This document shows positions 34,501 through 45,941 of a DNA stretch of 64,000 bases, one piece after another. How positions within the stretch are numbered: the stretch's first letter is position 1; each line of letters begins with the position of its first letter. The DNA is taken from assembly GCA_029215795.1 (NCBI GenBank), contig JARDYH010000004.1, positions 32,554,001 to 32,618,000 of the forward strand, in the 5' to 3' direction. A program made the translations under genes and the position numbers. The notes beneath the pieces were generated by a model, which did not search any database, was not told the DNA's origin, and was given only the letters and a program-made list of their open reading frames with translations. The stretch is from Anniella stebbinsi (lineage: Eukaryota; Chordata; Lepidosauria; Squamata; Anniellidae).

Positions 34501-35179
34501 AAATGTCATTAAGGTAAGAAGTACTGGCCTTTTACAATGTAAAACACATGCAACACCATTTGAGTATTGAAACAATTTGTCTGCAGAATCTGAGATTAAA
34601 AAGAAACCTACTTGGAAAGTTTAGCCAGACAGTGGTTTTGATTGTCTATAGTACTATATTAATGCAACAAAAATTGCATACTCAGAACATTCCGGGTCCA
34701 AGTGATGGAAAATGGCTGTTTGCCACATGTCTTGATGCTGTACTATCTTTGGCCTCCGTAGTAGGGTACTGAACACAGAAGGCCCCTGGGAACTGCTGGT
34801 ATATGTGGAGAGATGGCAGTCCTACTTGCAGATTAGGGTATGGATTCTTCACCCTCACAGTCTCTTGTACCACAACATCCGTGAAATGCAGGTCTTCGCA
34901 GTTGCCAATCTTAAACATTAACTTCTTAAATTTTAATTCTTCATCACAGTTGCATGGAATTTGAACTCTGCAGTGGCAAAAGCAAATGGCAGTTACTTCC
35001 CTGGTGTTGAACAAGTAACTGCTGATACCTTTTACTTCAGATTAGCGTGGCATGAATTTTCTTGCTTGCTTACTTACAAGGTGAAAATGTTGGGCTTTTA
35101 GGCCAAAGTGCATTTTTGAGAGTTGCTGAAAAAACCCTGGAAAACCAAAATCCCTATTGTTGTGACTTTCATTCTATAT

Positions 35180-35245
35180 AGCACCCTTCTCCAACCTGGC
35201 GTCCTCTACAGCTCTCATCATTTCTAGCTAGCAGTTTCAAGGGTT
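35180..35245. repeat. Fragment of the ACTACAACTCCCA family
   Basis: ACCCTTCTCCAACCTGGCGT plus a downstream CTCTCATCATTTCTAGCTAG is one arm of the palindromic family. Confidence 0.4.
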
Positions 35246-35330
35246 GATCTTTATGTAGCCAAAATAGTGCCGTCCACGCACAATAGGAAGGAATTAGCAG
35301 GCTTGTGGGAAACCCAGGGTTTGCAGAAAT

Positions 35331-35351
35331 CGAGAGAGAGAGAGAGAGAGG
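35331..35351. repeat. GA microsatellite
   Basis: A short run of GA dinucleotides. Confidence 0.85.
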
Positions 35352-36119
35352 GAGGAACAACCCAATATGGAAGAGGGCATGGCTGGCTGCAATCCTGAAC
35401 AGGAACTCTCCACACTGCGACATTTTGTTGCAAGTCCCACTTGTGTTCCTTGATATATTGCTACTGCTTTGGTACCATTTTAAGACTGCTGATTCATTTC
35501 ATGATCCCAACCAATTAGGGATCACATAGTGAACATAAAGATATTGTAGTGCCATGTACCCAATTAGAATTGGTTGCCTGATGTCACTAAAAGAATATGA
35601 AGCCAATCTTTTGTATTAATTTAAATTAGAATGTGGAGGGACCTTCTGCACATCTGAGGAAACTGTACTGCCTTAGGAAGAGGAATATTCCTTGCGCTGA
35701 GGCAGTTTCATTGTAGCATAGCAAGATGGGGAGCCTCAGTCTCAGATTTATTGTCTTCCTATAATGTTTTCATTCCCTCTAAACCCCTCCCCCAACAAAA
35801 GAGCACAGAAATTTTAATACAACCCAGCCTGTTCCCCCATTTTGGGGACAGCACTATATTAGATATTTATGATACAGTTCCCCCCTCCCCACAAGTGGTG
35901 GTAAGTTTAAAATTAAAATGAACAGACTGAAACAAAAGAAATAGATAAATAAATGCATAAATAACTATTTAGATGCTTTAGAGGTAATGTTAGTTTCTAA
36001 AATCAGGATTTCTTAGGGCTCATTTTATACTCAAAAATTACTCCCAACTTGCCCAGGAGTAGAGCTCATTTCGATTCCTCAGCATTGGCCAAACGAGGAT
36101 CTAGAATTGTCACATACTA

Positions 36120-36222
36120 AGACTTGTTGTGAGGATAAAATGGGGAGTAGTAGTGTGTACACCACCTTGTGTTCCTTGAAAGAAAAAAGGTGGGATATAA
36201 ATGCAATAAATAAATAAAAAGT
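36120..36222 (+). mobile_element. SINE 3' end
   Basis: TTGTTGTGAGGATAAAATGG, CACCACCTTGTGTTCCTTGA and AGGTGGGATATAAATGCAAT followed by an AATAAATAAATA tail are the 3' half of a Sauria/L2-tailed SINE. Confidence 0.65.
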
Positions 36223-37135
36223 AAAACTATGTTTGAAGCATGAAAACACTTTTTTAAAAGTTACATTATTGAAATATAGTGTGAAAATATTTACGTAAAC
36301 TGATTGCCTTCCTTCAAAGCCTGAAATTTACGCTGTCCCTGGAAGGATGATGAACAAAGTATATATTTATTTTCAGACCAATATTTATAGAAATATTTTA
36401 ATCTCTCCTCTCAGTCTACGAGACGGGGTAAAAGGTCTGCATGTAAAATCGGCTTGGGTGACATTCTTCTTTGGTTGCTACTCAACTGACTTGCATATGT
36501 ACTGAAGCCAAAATTGATCTCCCTGAAAGTAAATAGAAAGCTGGACTTTTGTGTACGAAGGCACTGTATACCTGCTATGACTGCATCTACATACCCAGTG
36601 CTTGAAAAGCATTCCAACTATTGTCTATAAAAGAGACTTTACAATGACTGAATTTTTATGGTGCCTGAAGGTGCTTGGTCGCTATTTGAATATCATTGTT
36701 TGAAGTGAGATTTTTGGGGGACAAGGGCATATCACTTATCTCAAAAATATTTAGGGTGAGGGAATGCAAAACATGCTCATAAATGACAACATTTTAAGAA
36801 CTCTATGCGTTGGTTTGAACTATATTGGTATGGGTTGATTCTGGGGCAGGCGACTCCAAGGTCGCATTTGTAAAACGGTGTTGAAAGGCTTTGGAAGCAT
36901 GTTAAATACACACAGAGATCCTGGCAGTCTGCACACCGCAGAACAGGTGTCAGAAGGTAAGCTGGAGGTGTATCTTGGAATGGGTAATCTGAAGGTTGCC
37001 AGGTAGAGATTCAGCCTGTTGGAGTGACTGCCCAGCTCTGGGTAAAGCAGGAACTGCAAGGAGATCAGCCACTCCAGCACAGAAAGACTTATGCTGATAG
37101 ATTGGCATGCAAACCTGATTTCCCCTCTCCTGGCC
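36223..37135. other. Intergenic, nothing recognised
   Basis: Low-complexity AT-rich sequence and unique DNA. No gene or repeat assignment is possible. Confidence 0.4.
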
Positions 37136-37290
37136 CCTCTAAAAGCTTCTGAGGTCCCCCCTAGAAGAGGTCGCCTTTACGCCTGATTCTCCAAATATGT
37201 GCATTAGCCTACAGTCGAGTTTACGCCTAATACCGATAGATGAGAGCTGTGGAAACGAATGACGGCTCTATGCATTGCGCCTTAAAGTTG
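37136..37290. repeat. CpG-rich repeat segment A
   Basis: CTAGAAGAGGTCGCCTTTAC, GCCTGATTCTCC and AGTCGAGTTTACGCC are unusually rich in CG for this window. Related text in inverted orientation ends at about 38,275 (GACGTAAATTGATCGTCTAG). The two may be the ends of one roughly 1.1-kb DNA transposon or two separate copies. Confidence 0.4.
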
Positions 37291-37715
37291 TTTATATGTG
37301 TAGAATTGCATTATAAATGAAGCATAGATCAAGGCTCAAATGAGGAAATGTTGACAAAAGCACCACCCTGTTTTCTGGTGGAACTGCCCCCTCAGTTTCC
37401 CGCCGTTTGTTAACCCTGCCCACCTGAATCTCCTGCCTTTGGTTACCTGGGTTACCTGCCGTTGCTCACCTGGTTTACCTCTTCCTTTGTGCCCGATCGC
37501 CATTTGTAGTAGTCCCCCCCAACTGCTCAGAAGTAAATGGAAATACAAGCCTATGGCTTCGGACAGGCTCTTACAGGATGTCTTGCCCACCCGTTTCTGA
37601 TTCCTCCAGCCACGCTTTCCTTTGCAATCGGCTTCTGCCATCCTTTAAACAGCATTTGTAAAATAAAGATATTCCAGTCGTATCTCAGTAATAACTTGTC
37701 TTTTTGGTGATCTAC

Positions 37716-37716
37716 A

Positions 37717-37744
<28 letters not shown>
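37716..37744. repeat. AC microsatellite
   Basis: An AC dinucleotide run of about 29 nt. Confidence 0.9.
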
Positions 37745-37747
<3 letters not shown>

Positions 37748-38049
37748 GCTTAATGTCAGGAACCCAGCAAGGGAGGGGACAGTTTGTCTTAGATGATCGC
37801 TAATCATCCGCACATCCTTACTCCAACCCCCTTGCTTCTTGTGAAACCACTTCCATCTGGCCCCACGTCTCGATGAAAGAAATATTCCAGTAGGGGATTT
37901 AAAAGAAACTCTATTTTCAGCACAGGTTAGGTCAGCCATTCTTGGAGATTCCATCCTGAGAGATGAAGAAGAAGGAAGTGGGAGGGAGGAGACAGAACAA
38001 CTGGGAGGTGTTCCCAGCAAAGGGGCAGTTATTCATGCATGACATCACC

Positions 38050-38280
38050 ACCAAAGTACGCCACTATCACCGTTAATGTGAATGCTCAGAAGTTGTTTAC
38101 ACTAAGATAAGGCGCTGTAACTTCGGAGGAAATTAAAAGTCGCTCTTAAATGCGAATTCGAAAATGCGCATTAACGAGGTTAAAAATCACCTGTACGCCT
38201 GATTTCAGCTTCGTTCGTAAAGAGGTAAAACCGTTAAAGCGACGTAAAGGAGACGTAAATTGATCGTCTAGAGGAAGCCT
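38050..38280. repeat. CpG-rich repeat segment B
   Basis: Contains CGCTCTTAAATGCGAATTCG, AAAATGCGCATTAACGAGG and TTAAAGCGACGTAAAGGAGA, ending TCGTCTAGAGGAAG. It shares vocabulary with 37,136-37,290 and 50,225-50,570. Confidence 0.45.
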
Positions 38281-38474
38281 GAGTCAGGTTAGTTTACTGG
38301 TTGTTCTGGCCAAATACAGATCACCTTGCCTTCTCTGCTTTGCCTCAGCTTCACAGTGACTCAGATCTGACAAGAGATAGGCATGTGCACCATCTTTTAG
38401 ACTCCTGGCTCAAATTTTTAGGAAGATTCTACTCCCATTCCATTGTTGACTACTCCTGTCATGTTGACATTTCG

Positions 38475-39640
38475 TAAGAAGTGTCATGCTGGATTAGACT
38501 AAGGGACCTTGTAGTTCAGCATTCGGTTCACACAGTGGCCAAACAAATAGCCATAGGGAAACCCACAAGCAGGACATGAGTGCAACAGAACCCTCCCACC
38601 CATGTTACCTAGCAACTGGTGCACATAAGCATACTGCCTCTGATACTGGAGGTGGCATATAGCCATCAGGACTAGTAGCCATTGATAGCCTTAACTTCTA
38701 TGAATTTGTCTAACCCCTTTTTAAAGACATCAAATTGCTGGCCATTGCTATGTCTTACAGTAGCGAATTCCATAGTTTAATGATGTGCTGTGTGAAGAAG
38801 TACCGTATTTCCTCGATTCTAAGACGCACTTTTCCCCCCATATTTACGTCTGTAAAAATGGAGTGTGTCATAGAATCGACGGTGTCTAAGAATCGCCAGA
38901 TTTCTCCAGCGCTGATATGGGGTTGAAGTCCCCCCACCCCACCGCCTTCATAAAGGGGCTCTGCATGCCCCCTCCCAGCGACTCAGCCTTCCCCACTCTC
39001 CTCCACGCTGCTGGCACCGACCTCCTTGGCCTCCAGCGCCACCCCGGTCCGTGCCGCCAGCAGTGCTGGCAGCAGCCTCCCCGGCCTGGAAACACAGCGT
39101 TACTACAAAGTAGGGGCAGGTAGTCCTTGACGCACCCTCCCTGCACCACAAGCCACTTCGGAGTGCTGCACCCCACCCAGTGTGGATCAAGCCTCGGAGG
39201 CTCCACTCGTGTTGCCGCTGCCGCCCTTTCATCCCAGCCGGTCCCGGGGGGGGAGGAGGGAGGGTTGTAAACAAAAGCCAATTGCCCCTACTTTGTGGTA
39301 ACGCCGCATTTCCAGGCCGGGGAAGCCGCTGGCGGCAAGGGCTGAGCGGCGCTGGCGGTGCGGACCGGGGCGGCGAAAAGGGTGCATCTTAGAATCGACA
39401 CAATGCTTTTTTCCTGACGGTGGCCCTAAAATTAAGGTGTGTCTTAGAATTGATGGCGTCTTAGATTCGGTGAAATACGGTACTTCCTTTTACCTGAACC
39501 TCCCACCAATCAGCATCATGGGATGACCTTGAGTTCTCGTATTATCGGAGAGGGAGAAAAATGTCGTCCTATCCACATTTTCCACACCATGCATAATTTT
39601 GTACACCTCTATCATTTCTCCGCTTACAATCCCACAAGGA
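38475..39640 (-). mobile_element. LINE 3' portion split by a foldback transposon
   Basis: The minus-strand tail of the 13,888-16,095 LINE family occupies 38,475-38,800 (GTCATGCTGGATTAGACTAA, CATTGATAGCC, GAATTCCATAGTTTAATGAT). It resumes at 39,481-39,640 (CTGAACCTCCCACCAATCAG, TGCATAATTTTGTACACCTC). The two parts are colinear with the uninterrupted family, so the intervening 678 bp is an insertion. Confidence 0.8.
38803..39480. mobile_element. GC-rich foldback DNA transposon, 678 bp
   Basis: The ends CCGTATTTCCTCGATTCTAA and CTTAGATTCGGTGAAATACGG are inverted repeats with additional repeats of the TCTTAGAATCGA motif inside both ends. The flanks give TA (38,801-38,802 and 39,481-39,482) or, one base outward, GTAC as the target duplication; the palindromic site makes these indistinguishable. 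The GC-rich interior is itself palindromic. The left arm at about 39,011-39,118 (CGCCACCCCGGTCCGTGCCG through CTACAAAGTAGGGGCA) is the inverse of about 39,285-39,376 (TGCCCCTACTTTGTGGTAAC through CGGTGCGGACCGGGGCGGCG). There is no transposase. A TA duplication would fit Tc1/mariner-like elements, but the superfamily is unresolved. Confidence 0.85.
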
Positions 39641-39654
39641 TTTTAACCTTTCCT

Positions 39655-39840
39655 CATAGGGGAGTTGCTGGGATCTCGAATCCCAGCATTTTTTGGATTA
39701 TAGTTTCCATACCAAGCTTGTGGTCCTCCAGAAGTGTTGGTCTACAAGCTACATGGTCCAGCACTATTGGCTATGCTGGCTAGGAATCATGGTAGTTATA
39801 GGCCAAAACATATGGCGGCCATAAGTTGCCCAACCCCTGA
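39655..39840. mobile_element. Palindromic element, ACTACAACTCCCA family, diverged
   Basis: GGGATCTCGAATCCCAGCAT, GTGGTCCTCCAGAAGTGTTG and GGCTATGCTGGCTAGGAATC follow the order of the family. The copy is more decayed than those at 7746 and 53,812. Confidence 0.5.
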
Positions 39841-41389
39841 TCTAGATAGATATTGGGGAAAGAGAAGATGGAAAGACCAGTGGTGGACATGACAGTAATG
39901 TTGTAGTATCTCTGTTGCTGAATTGGAACATGGAAGGAGTAAAGCAAATGTGGATCTCCATATATGTGTGAAAAGTTTATGGAGCTGGAGCCAGAATTGA
40001 TTTCCTCCTATCCCTCCCCTCCAAACCTCCTTTGTGCGTCAGTATACGAAAATGAGTTCCTTTGTAGGCCAGTGGGACTTTTTTTTATGTTTGAAGGTTA
40101 TGATCCAGTAAATAGCTCACACTTTACACCTTACTGAGAACTTTTGTATTGGAATTGACTGGAAGTACTTACACCAAAGTACTTTAAATTGTAGATAGGG
40201 CTAACTGTACAATGTTCTGTAGTTCTCTGTGGCTAAGCAGCTTTTTCTGAACTTCCTCTGCAGTACGGCAATGCGTGTTTAGAGATGATGATTGTGCTGT
40301 GGGACCAGCTAGTTTCCCCTATGCTGGAGCAGTTTTCTGCTAGTCAGATCTGGCTGCTTTCCCACCTCTTTTGTTTACACAGTTCTTGCACTGCAGTGGA
40401 GGCCTAGTATCAGTTGATCTAGTCCACGTAGGTTTAAGTAATTGCCTAGCACAATCCATTATTGGAATGAGAGTGCTTGGGGCAAAAAACTTGGAAGCAA
40501 ATTAAAGAGAGACTTAATTTCCCATTGCATTAACCCCCCTTGCCTTTTTTATCCCTTTTATCCATCATCTCTATGCCAACTGCTTATTTGACCTTTAGAG
40601 ACTAGTTGAAGGTTAGAGGAAGAGCTGTGTTCCTTGCAGCTGTCTCAAGGTTCCTCTGGCTTTCTACAATCCAACACTCTCCCATCCAGCAAATTATTAC
40701 TTGTTGTATTTGTGATGCATGATCTCTATGTGTGAATCTGGCCTGATTCACATGATTGAAAAAGGCATTGCAGGACAGCCTGAGAACCACCTTGGCTATC
40801 CATTCATGCAGTGAGGCATCCTTCACAGGGCTCCTCATTTATTTATGTGAATCAACCCTTTCTGCCTACGTTACAATATTGTTTTCCCCTAAAAATGACT
40901 GTAGTATTTGGCATTTGCATCTACCAGTGCTGTTGGTCACATTTTAAAGACATTCCACCATTTCCCTTTTATTCTGAGTAAACCCGTAACCACTGTATAG
41001 CAGATCACATTTTTGTTGGCTTGCATTTGTGGCAAGCAACTTTACCCTTTAAAGCAGCTGCAAACAATAGGTGGAAATGCTCTTTATTAGCACAGCTGCT
41101 GAATTGGAAAGCTGCTTGGATTTCTGCCCGGCATTTTTCAGTGCTCCTTCCACATGGAGGATGAAACCAATCACTTGGGATCTTGGTAGTTCCTTGGGTG
41201 GAATGGTTCAACCTTGGAACAACTGACTACATAGTGACCTTAGTTTATATTTATGGATCAGGAGTGCAAAGGGCTTACAAGAATAGTTTTGAGCTTTCTT
41301 TTTCTTTGTTTTATGGTGGGAAAGATTGAAAGTCATATAATACTTGATGGCTTCTAATGATGGTTTAATGTCTGTGATTGAACATTTTA
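39841..41389. other. Intergenic, nothing recognised
   Basis: No exon or clear repeat is visible in this stretch. Confidence 0.4.
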
Positions 41390-41465
41390 GACTGAATTCC
41401 CATGCATGCTTACCTGGGAGCAACTTGGGTTTACTTCTGAGTAAAGTTGCATAGGGTTGCTCTGT
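41390..41465. repeat. Dispersed GAGTAAGTTGC-type repeat
   Basis: ACTGAATTCCCATGCATGCT, ACCTGGGAGCAACTTGGG and TTGCATAGGGTTGCTCTG match the family at 20,040-20,245. Confidence 0.55.
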
Positions 41466-42284
41466 TAGATGATAACTTACCTCAGGCTTCTCACACAGAC
41501 CAGGTTGAGAGAAAAAAAGTAGCTTGGATAGAAAATTAGCAGCTAGTCATTTGTGATTTGAGTTCTTACGCATATGTAATGGATGTCAGTCCTAAGAAAA
41601 GCTCAGTATAATGAGATTCAGGGCAGTTCTAAGTGTCCAACTGCTGCAGGAAACATTCTTTGACACAGGTTTCCGAAGAGCATATGTAACTTCCATACTT
41701 CATGCATTTCCTGCAGTATAATATTTGTATTCCCAGAGGTTTAGTGCAAGGGCATGATCACAGTGTTACTTACATGTTACCTTCTTCTCGGGTTGGGTGC
41801 AAAGCAGCACAATCATTTAAGCTTCTTAATTATTATGATGAATCTGAGTGAACTCGATTATACCCTTTTTCTTGACCCTTTACTCCACTGTACTGTTTGC
41901 CCCAGTGAATACCTGTATCCTACAATCTGTACTTGTAGCTAAATTGCTGCTACCCACAGAGGACACTCAGTGTTCTTTCCTTGCTGTCTTCAAAGGGAAA
42001 TAGTTTGAAGCTCATGCTTTGACTCCAGCATTTCTAGATGTTGCTTAATTCAAAGTATTTCTTGGGTTCCAGGACATCATGCCTCCATAAAACATAATGG
42101 ATTCTAATTTATATCAAAACACAGCAGCTCTAAATAAATAAACAAATAAATAAATATTTTTTTAAAAAAAGAAACAGAATAAGAGCACACCCCTATATAT
42201 CTATATAATCTATAGTTTTTTGTGTGTGTGTACTGTTTCTTTTTGGAATGCATTATTTGTTTATAAAATTATTTCTGAGACCTT

Positions 42285-42600
42285 TTTTAGCCCAGAAAAG
42301 GCAAGTTGCAATTTAAAACATTAAAACAATTTTAGAACTTTAAAACATCATACAAAATTAAGAACAGGAGAAAAACAAAATTTTAAAAACTGTATGGAGC
42401 AAATATATTTAAAATAGCTTAAAAGCAAGTTAGAACACACACACAAAAAGGTTCAACTAAAAGAAAACAAAGAAGGAGCCAGTCTAACTTTCTTAGGGGG
42501 ACAGAATTCCACAATCAGGAAGCAACCACAGAGAATGCTCTGCCCTGCGTATCTACCAAGCTAATCTATCTTGGTGACCCTCCAAACCAGATCTTAAACT
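42285..42600 (-). mobile_element. Old L2-like 3' fragment
   Basis: A-rich minus-strand 3' UTR followed by ACAGAATTCCACAATCAGGA and GAGAATGCTCTGCCCTGCGT, the decayed C-terminal coding region of an L2-like LINE. Confidence 0.5.
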
Positions 42601-42619
42601 GTGGGCGAGGTCATGTAGT

Positions 42620-42770
42620 GGTCTGAACTGTATGTGTATTTTGTGTGTATATTGCATGTTTTTGCTGTTTTAATTTTTGTATATTGTTTTTAATTGTTTT
42701 AATCTTATGTAAACTGCCCAGAGAGCTTCGGCTATGGGGCGGTATACAAATGTAAATAAATAAATAAGGA
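42620..42770 (+). mobile_element. L2-like 3' tail, second subfamily
   Basis: TTAATCTTATGTAAACTGCC, CAGAGAGCTTCGGCTATGGG and GGTATACAAATGTAAATAAA form the diagnostic 3' end, finishing in AAATAAATAAATAA. Confidence 0.8.
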
Positions 42771-42839
42771 AGAAGGCAGTCTTTTGGATATCATGGCCCC
42801 AAGTCCTTGAATGGATCCAGGGTTCTAATGTTTAGAGAT

Positions 42840-43010
42840 AGTCAAACAATTTGCCTCAGGAGGTGATGGGCTCTCCTTCATTAGGGTTTTTTTTTAAGCA
42901 GAGGTTGGATGGCCGCTATCCAGTGAGGCTGTAGTAATGGATTTCCTGCATCAGTAAGAGCTTGGGCTAGATGAACTTCGAGGTAGCTTCCAACTCTTAT
43001 TCTCCCTCTC
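42840..43010 (+). mobile_element. CR1-like 3' end
   Basis: AAGCAGAGGTTGGATGGCCG, GCTTGGGCTAGATGAAC and GCTTCCAACTCTTATTCTCC match the terminal region of CR1-type elements, which normally end near an ATTCTATG repeat. Confidence 0.6.
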
Positions 43011-43327
43011 TTTCTTTCTCTCTTTCTACTTGCCATTGGGAGTCTGGATCACATGGAGTTCTATGTATGTACAGCTGACTGTGCATAGACCTTTCTGTCT
43101 TGACTTTCACACTGTACATGCAGATGCTGGGGAACATGGTGTAATGTGCATGATGCTGGGGGAGGGGAGATATGCTGCATGGCCCTGCTCAAATGTTGAG
43201 GTAAGCTGGATTTTTAGCACCCAAATAGGCTCTAGGAACTTGCCATTTAATGATGCATGGTACTGTGGAGAAAGCACTGTATGGAGGCATCCCAAGCAGC
43301 GTCACATAATGCAAAGAAAGTGTAGAA

Positions 43328-43622
43328 CAGTCTGTGGCACTTTAAGTCTAACAATTGTATTATAGCATAAACGTCATCAGATGCATGAAGTATCATTCTA
43401 AGTTGCAAGTTATGTATGCATATGTTTGGGGGAAGAGGATTGTTATCTGTGACCTTGAGGGGGGGAGCTCTCCCCCACTACAAAAAATACACCAACCCCA
43501 TGTATATAAACCTACAATAAATAACCTACAATACTTCATGCATCTGATGATGTGAACCATGGTCTATGAAAGCTCGTGACATAATAAATTAGTTAGTCTT
43601 TAAGGTGCCACAAGAATCTTCA
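43328..43622. mobile_element. Palindromic DNA element with TAGTCTTTAAGGTGCCAC end
   Basis: The right end (TTAGTCTTTAAGGTGCCACA) is the inverse of the left end (TGTGGCACTTTAAGTCTAAC). CATCAGATGCATGAAGTAT on the left mirrors ATACTTCATGCATCTGATGA on the right. The left arm lacks a block of about 25 nt present in the right arm (GAACCATGGTCTATGAAAGC). Confidence 0.65.
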
Positions 43623-44399
43623 TTGTGTTTGGTGTAACTAACATTTGAGCTTTTTTCTTTCTAATGAAAAGGCTTTTTCTTCACTCTAAATGTCCAAATT
43701 CTGAAAGCTCTGTTTTTCCAAATACCAGTTCAAGCACATCTTGCATTTGTAGCATTATGGATATTAAGCATTTGCAAAAATGATTTAAATATGACACATA
43801 CCTATAATTTATGCATATAATGGAGGAGCTTTTTTGGGCTGGATCGCCAATTTAATTCCACTTCAAAAACTCATGGGATGAATGTGCTTCTTCCTGTTAT
43901 AAACACGGATGCCTGCAGAAGTGTAAACTGATAGCATCCCCAAAGGCTGGCATGTATGGTTTGTACTTTGATTCTAAGGGGAATACTAAGGTGGACATTG
44001 GAAAGAGAACATTTCTTTTTAGAGAACGTAATGTATAAAATCCTGGAAGCAGTGCATGTTGCTCTCTTCTAGGCAGTGAAGTTAATGTGGGTGCCAAAGG
44101 ACATCAAGGCAACGTCTTGAGATGAAGAGACAAACGTATATGACTAGAGGTCAGAGCAGCTATTAGAATGATATTGCAAAATCCATCAACAGGAGACACC
44201 TTGCCAACCAGCCTTGGACAGATCTGTTGTCTAAAAAACTGTTTTATGGTATCTTATCTTTATGGGGATTTAAGAAGTGCTACTGTTATCGATGGAAAAT
44301 AATATGACAGTTGTATGTTGCCTAAAAAGAGTTTAATTGCTTTTTCCTATACTTCTAAAACAAGGCTTGTGTGCAGCCATAGTTATTGGTGCTGTGCCA

Positions 44400-44660
44400 T
44401 CACTTGCTTTGACACTAGGACCTGGTTTGCATGTAATGACACTGCATAGGATGTTGCAACCATGGATTGTCAGGGCTGAGCGGAAGTGTGTGTATCGCTT
44501 CCACGCCCAATTATCGTGACATCTGAACCTGAAAAGCATTGGGTTGTTTAGGGGTTAAACAACCCAAAGTGAACCCATGGTTTGTTGTTAGGTTAATCCT
44601 AGGTTGTTTAATCCCTAAACAACCCAGAGTTTCCAGTTTTCAGAGTATTCCTGGGTTGTT
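44400..44660. mobile_element. Palindromic repeat, AACAACCCA family
   Basis: TTGGGTTGTTTAGGGGTTAA is mirrored by GTTTAATCCCTAAACAACCC, with a central GTGAACCCATGGTTTGTTG. Related to 3099-3325. Confidence 0.5.
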
Positions 44661-44852
44661 AATGGAAAGCAGTGAGCATGTGGGAGACAGCATACTCGCT
44701 CCCACTCGGCCATGGCAATTTCTGGGTTAAACAAAACCTCAAAAGGTCTTCATGTATCAGGCAACCATATTTTCTACCTGTTGAATTGTGGGCAAGGAGC
44801 TCTATGTCTAGAATAATTTTGAATGTTAGCATCCAAAACGTACCAGGGGAGA

Positions 44853-45040
44853 GGGACTGTAGTGGTACAGTGTGCTTTCCATGCAGGACACATGCAGAAA
44901 GAACCTCTAGTTAAAAGCATCAGGTAGCAGCATCTGGGAAGGTCCTCTGCTGGAGTATCTGGAGCGCCACTGCCAGAGTAGACATCATTGGACTAAGCTG
45001 GAGAAATAGCCTGACTTGGAACAAATTAATATTTCCCTTT
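44853..45040 (+). mobile_element. tRNA-derived SINE, fourth copy
   Basis: GTGGTACAGTGTGCTTTCCA, the following ATCAGGTAGCAGCATCTGGG and GGAGCGCCACTGCCAGAGTA follow the body of the SINE at 17,578. The B-box region is degraded. Confidence 0.6.
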
Positions 45041-45059
45041 AAAAACACCTCATGTGTCA

Positions 45060-45290
45060 CTTCAGTACCATAGACCACAGTATTCTTCTGGGTTGCCTGT
45101 GTAGGGTGGGAATTGGCGTACTATGTTGTGGTGGTTCCACTCCTACCCGACATATTGATTCCAGAAGATAGTTCTAGGGAATGTCTCCTTAGCCCTGTGA
45201 TGTTAATGTGGGATGCTGCAAGGTTCTATCCTGTCCTCCATGCTATCTGTATGAAACCTCTTGCTGAAATTCTCCAGTATGCCATATATG
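45060..45290 (+). mobile_element. L2 reverse-transcriptase fragment
   Basis: The text runs through an L2-like AxxDTIDH-to-SPxLFNIYMKPL region in broken frames: CCATAGACCACAGTATTCTT, CCTTAGCCCTGTGATGTTAA and GTATGAAACCTCTTGCTGAA. It is an interior fragment, truncated on both sides. Confidence 0.6.
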
Positions 45291-45941
45291 ATGCCATAAA
45301 CTTGGGGGTTTGGACAGGAGAGGATTATTGGGGCCAAAAGATGACTGTGTAAAGTTTCTTCATAGTCAACAGGCAAAGAAGCCAACTATATCTTTTTTAT
45401 TAGGTAAATGTCCTATTTCTTTAATAAATAGCTAGAAATAGCTTGAAAGTCCTGAGCTGTTTGTAATGGTGACATACCTTCCTTCTCTCCCATCTCAGCT
45501 GATGAAATCTGTTTGCCTTCTGAAAAACCAGTCTTCCCCATCCTGGTGTCCTTGGCCAGGCTGGGTAGGAATGATGGGAATTGCATAGCCCTCTGTGGAA
45601 CCCTTACTGGCACAGACTCGCTCTGGGACTTTGATGTTACTTTTGCACGCTCTGAAGGGTGTTTCCTTTTAGGTCACAGAAAGGACAGTACAGTACAAGG
45701 AAACGTGTATTATTATAGGTTTGATTCACGTCAAACGTTGGGCTCTTTTTCATCCTTCAGCCCATGTTATCACTAAACAAAAATAGAAAAATAGGACATT
45801 GTAGAATTTTTTATCTCTCATTTGGAAGTTGTCCTTGTTGATTGGGCTTGGAGAGTGTTGATGTGTTCACACAGGGAATGTGAACGTAGAGCAGATACCA
45901 TTGTGTGTAACGCTCTTGTTCTCTCTCTGTCTCTCTCTCAG

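Noticed and set aside
34682..35014. A 110-codon minus-strand frame rich in Cys, Lys and Val
   Set aside because: It begins with TTG rather than ATG, matches no family I recognise, and has no splice or promoter context. A processed pseudogene is possible but unsupported.
38886..39392. GC-rich overlapping frames of 68-131 codons on both strands, resembling a CpG-island first exon
   Set aside because: The whole GC-rich block lies inside the foldback transposon, is an inverted duplication, and splits a LINE tail, so it is not a host promoter or exon.
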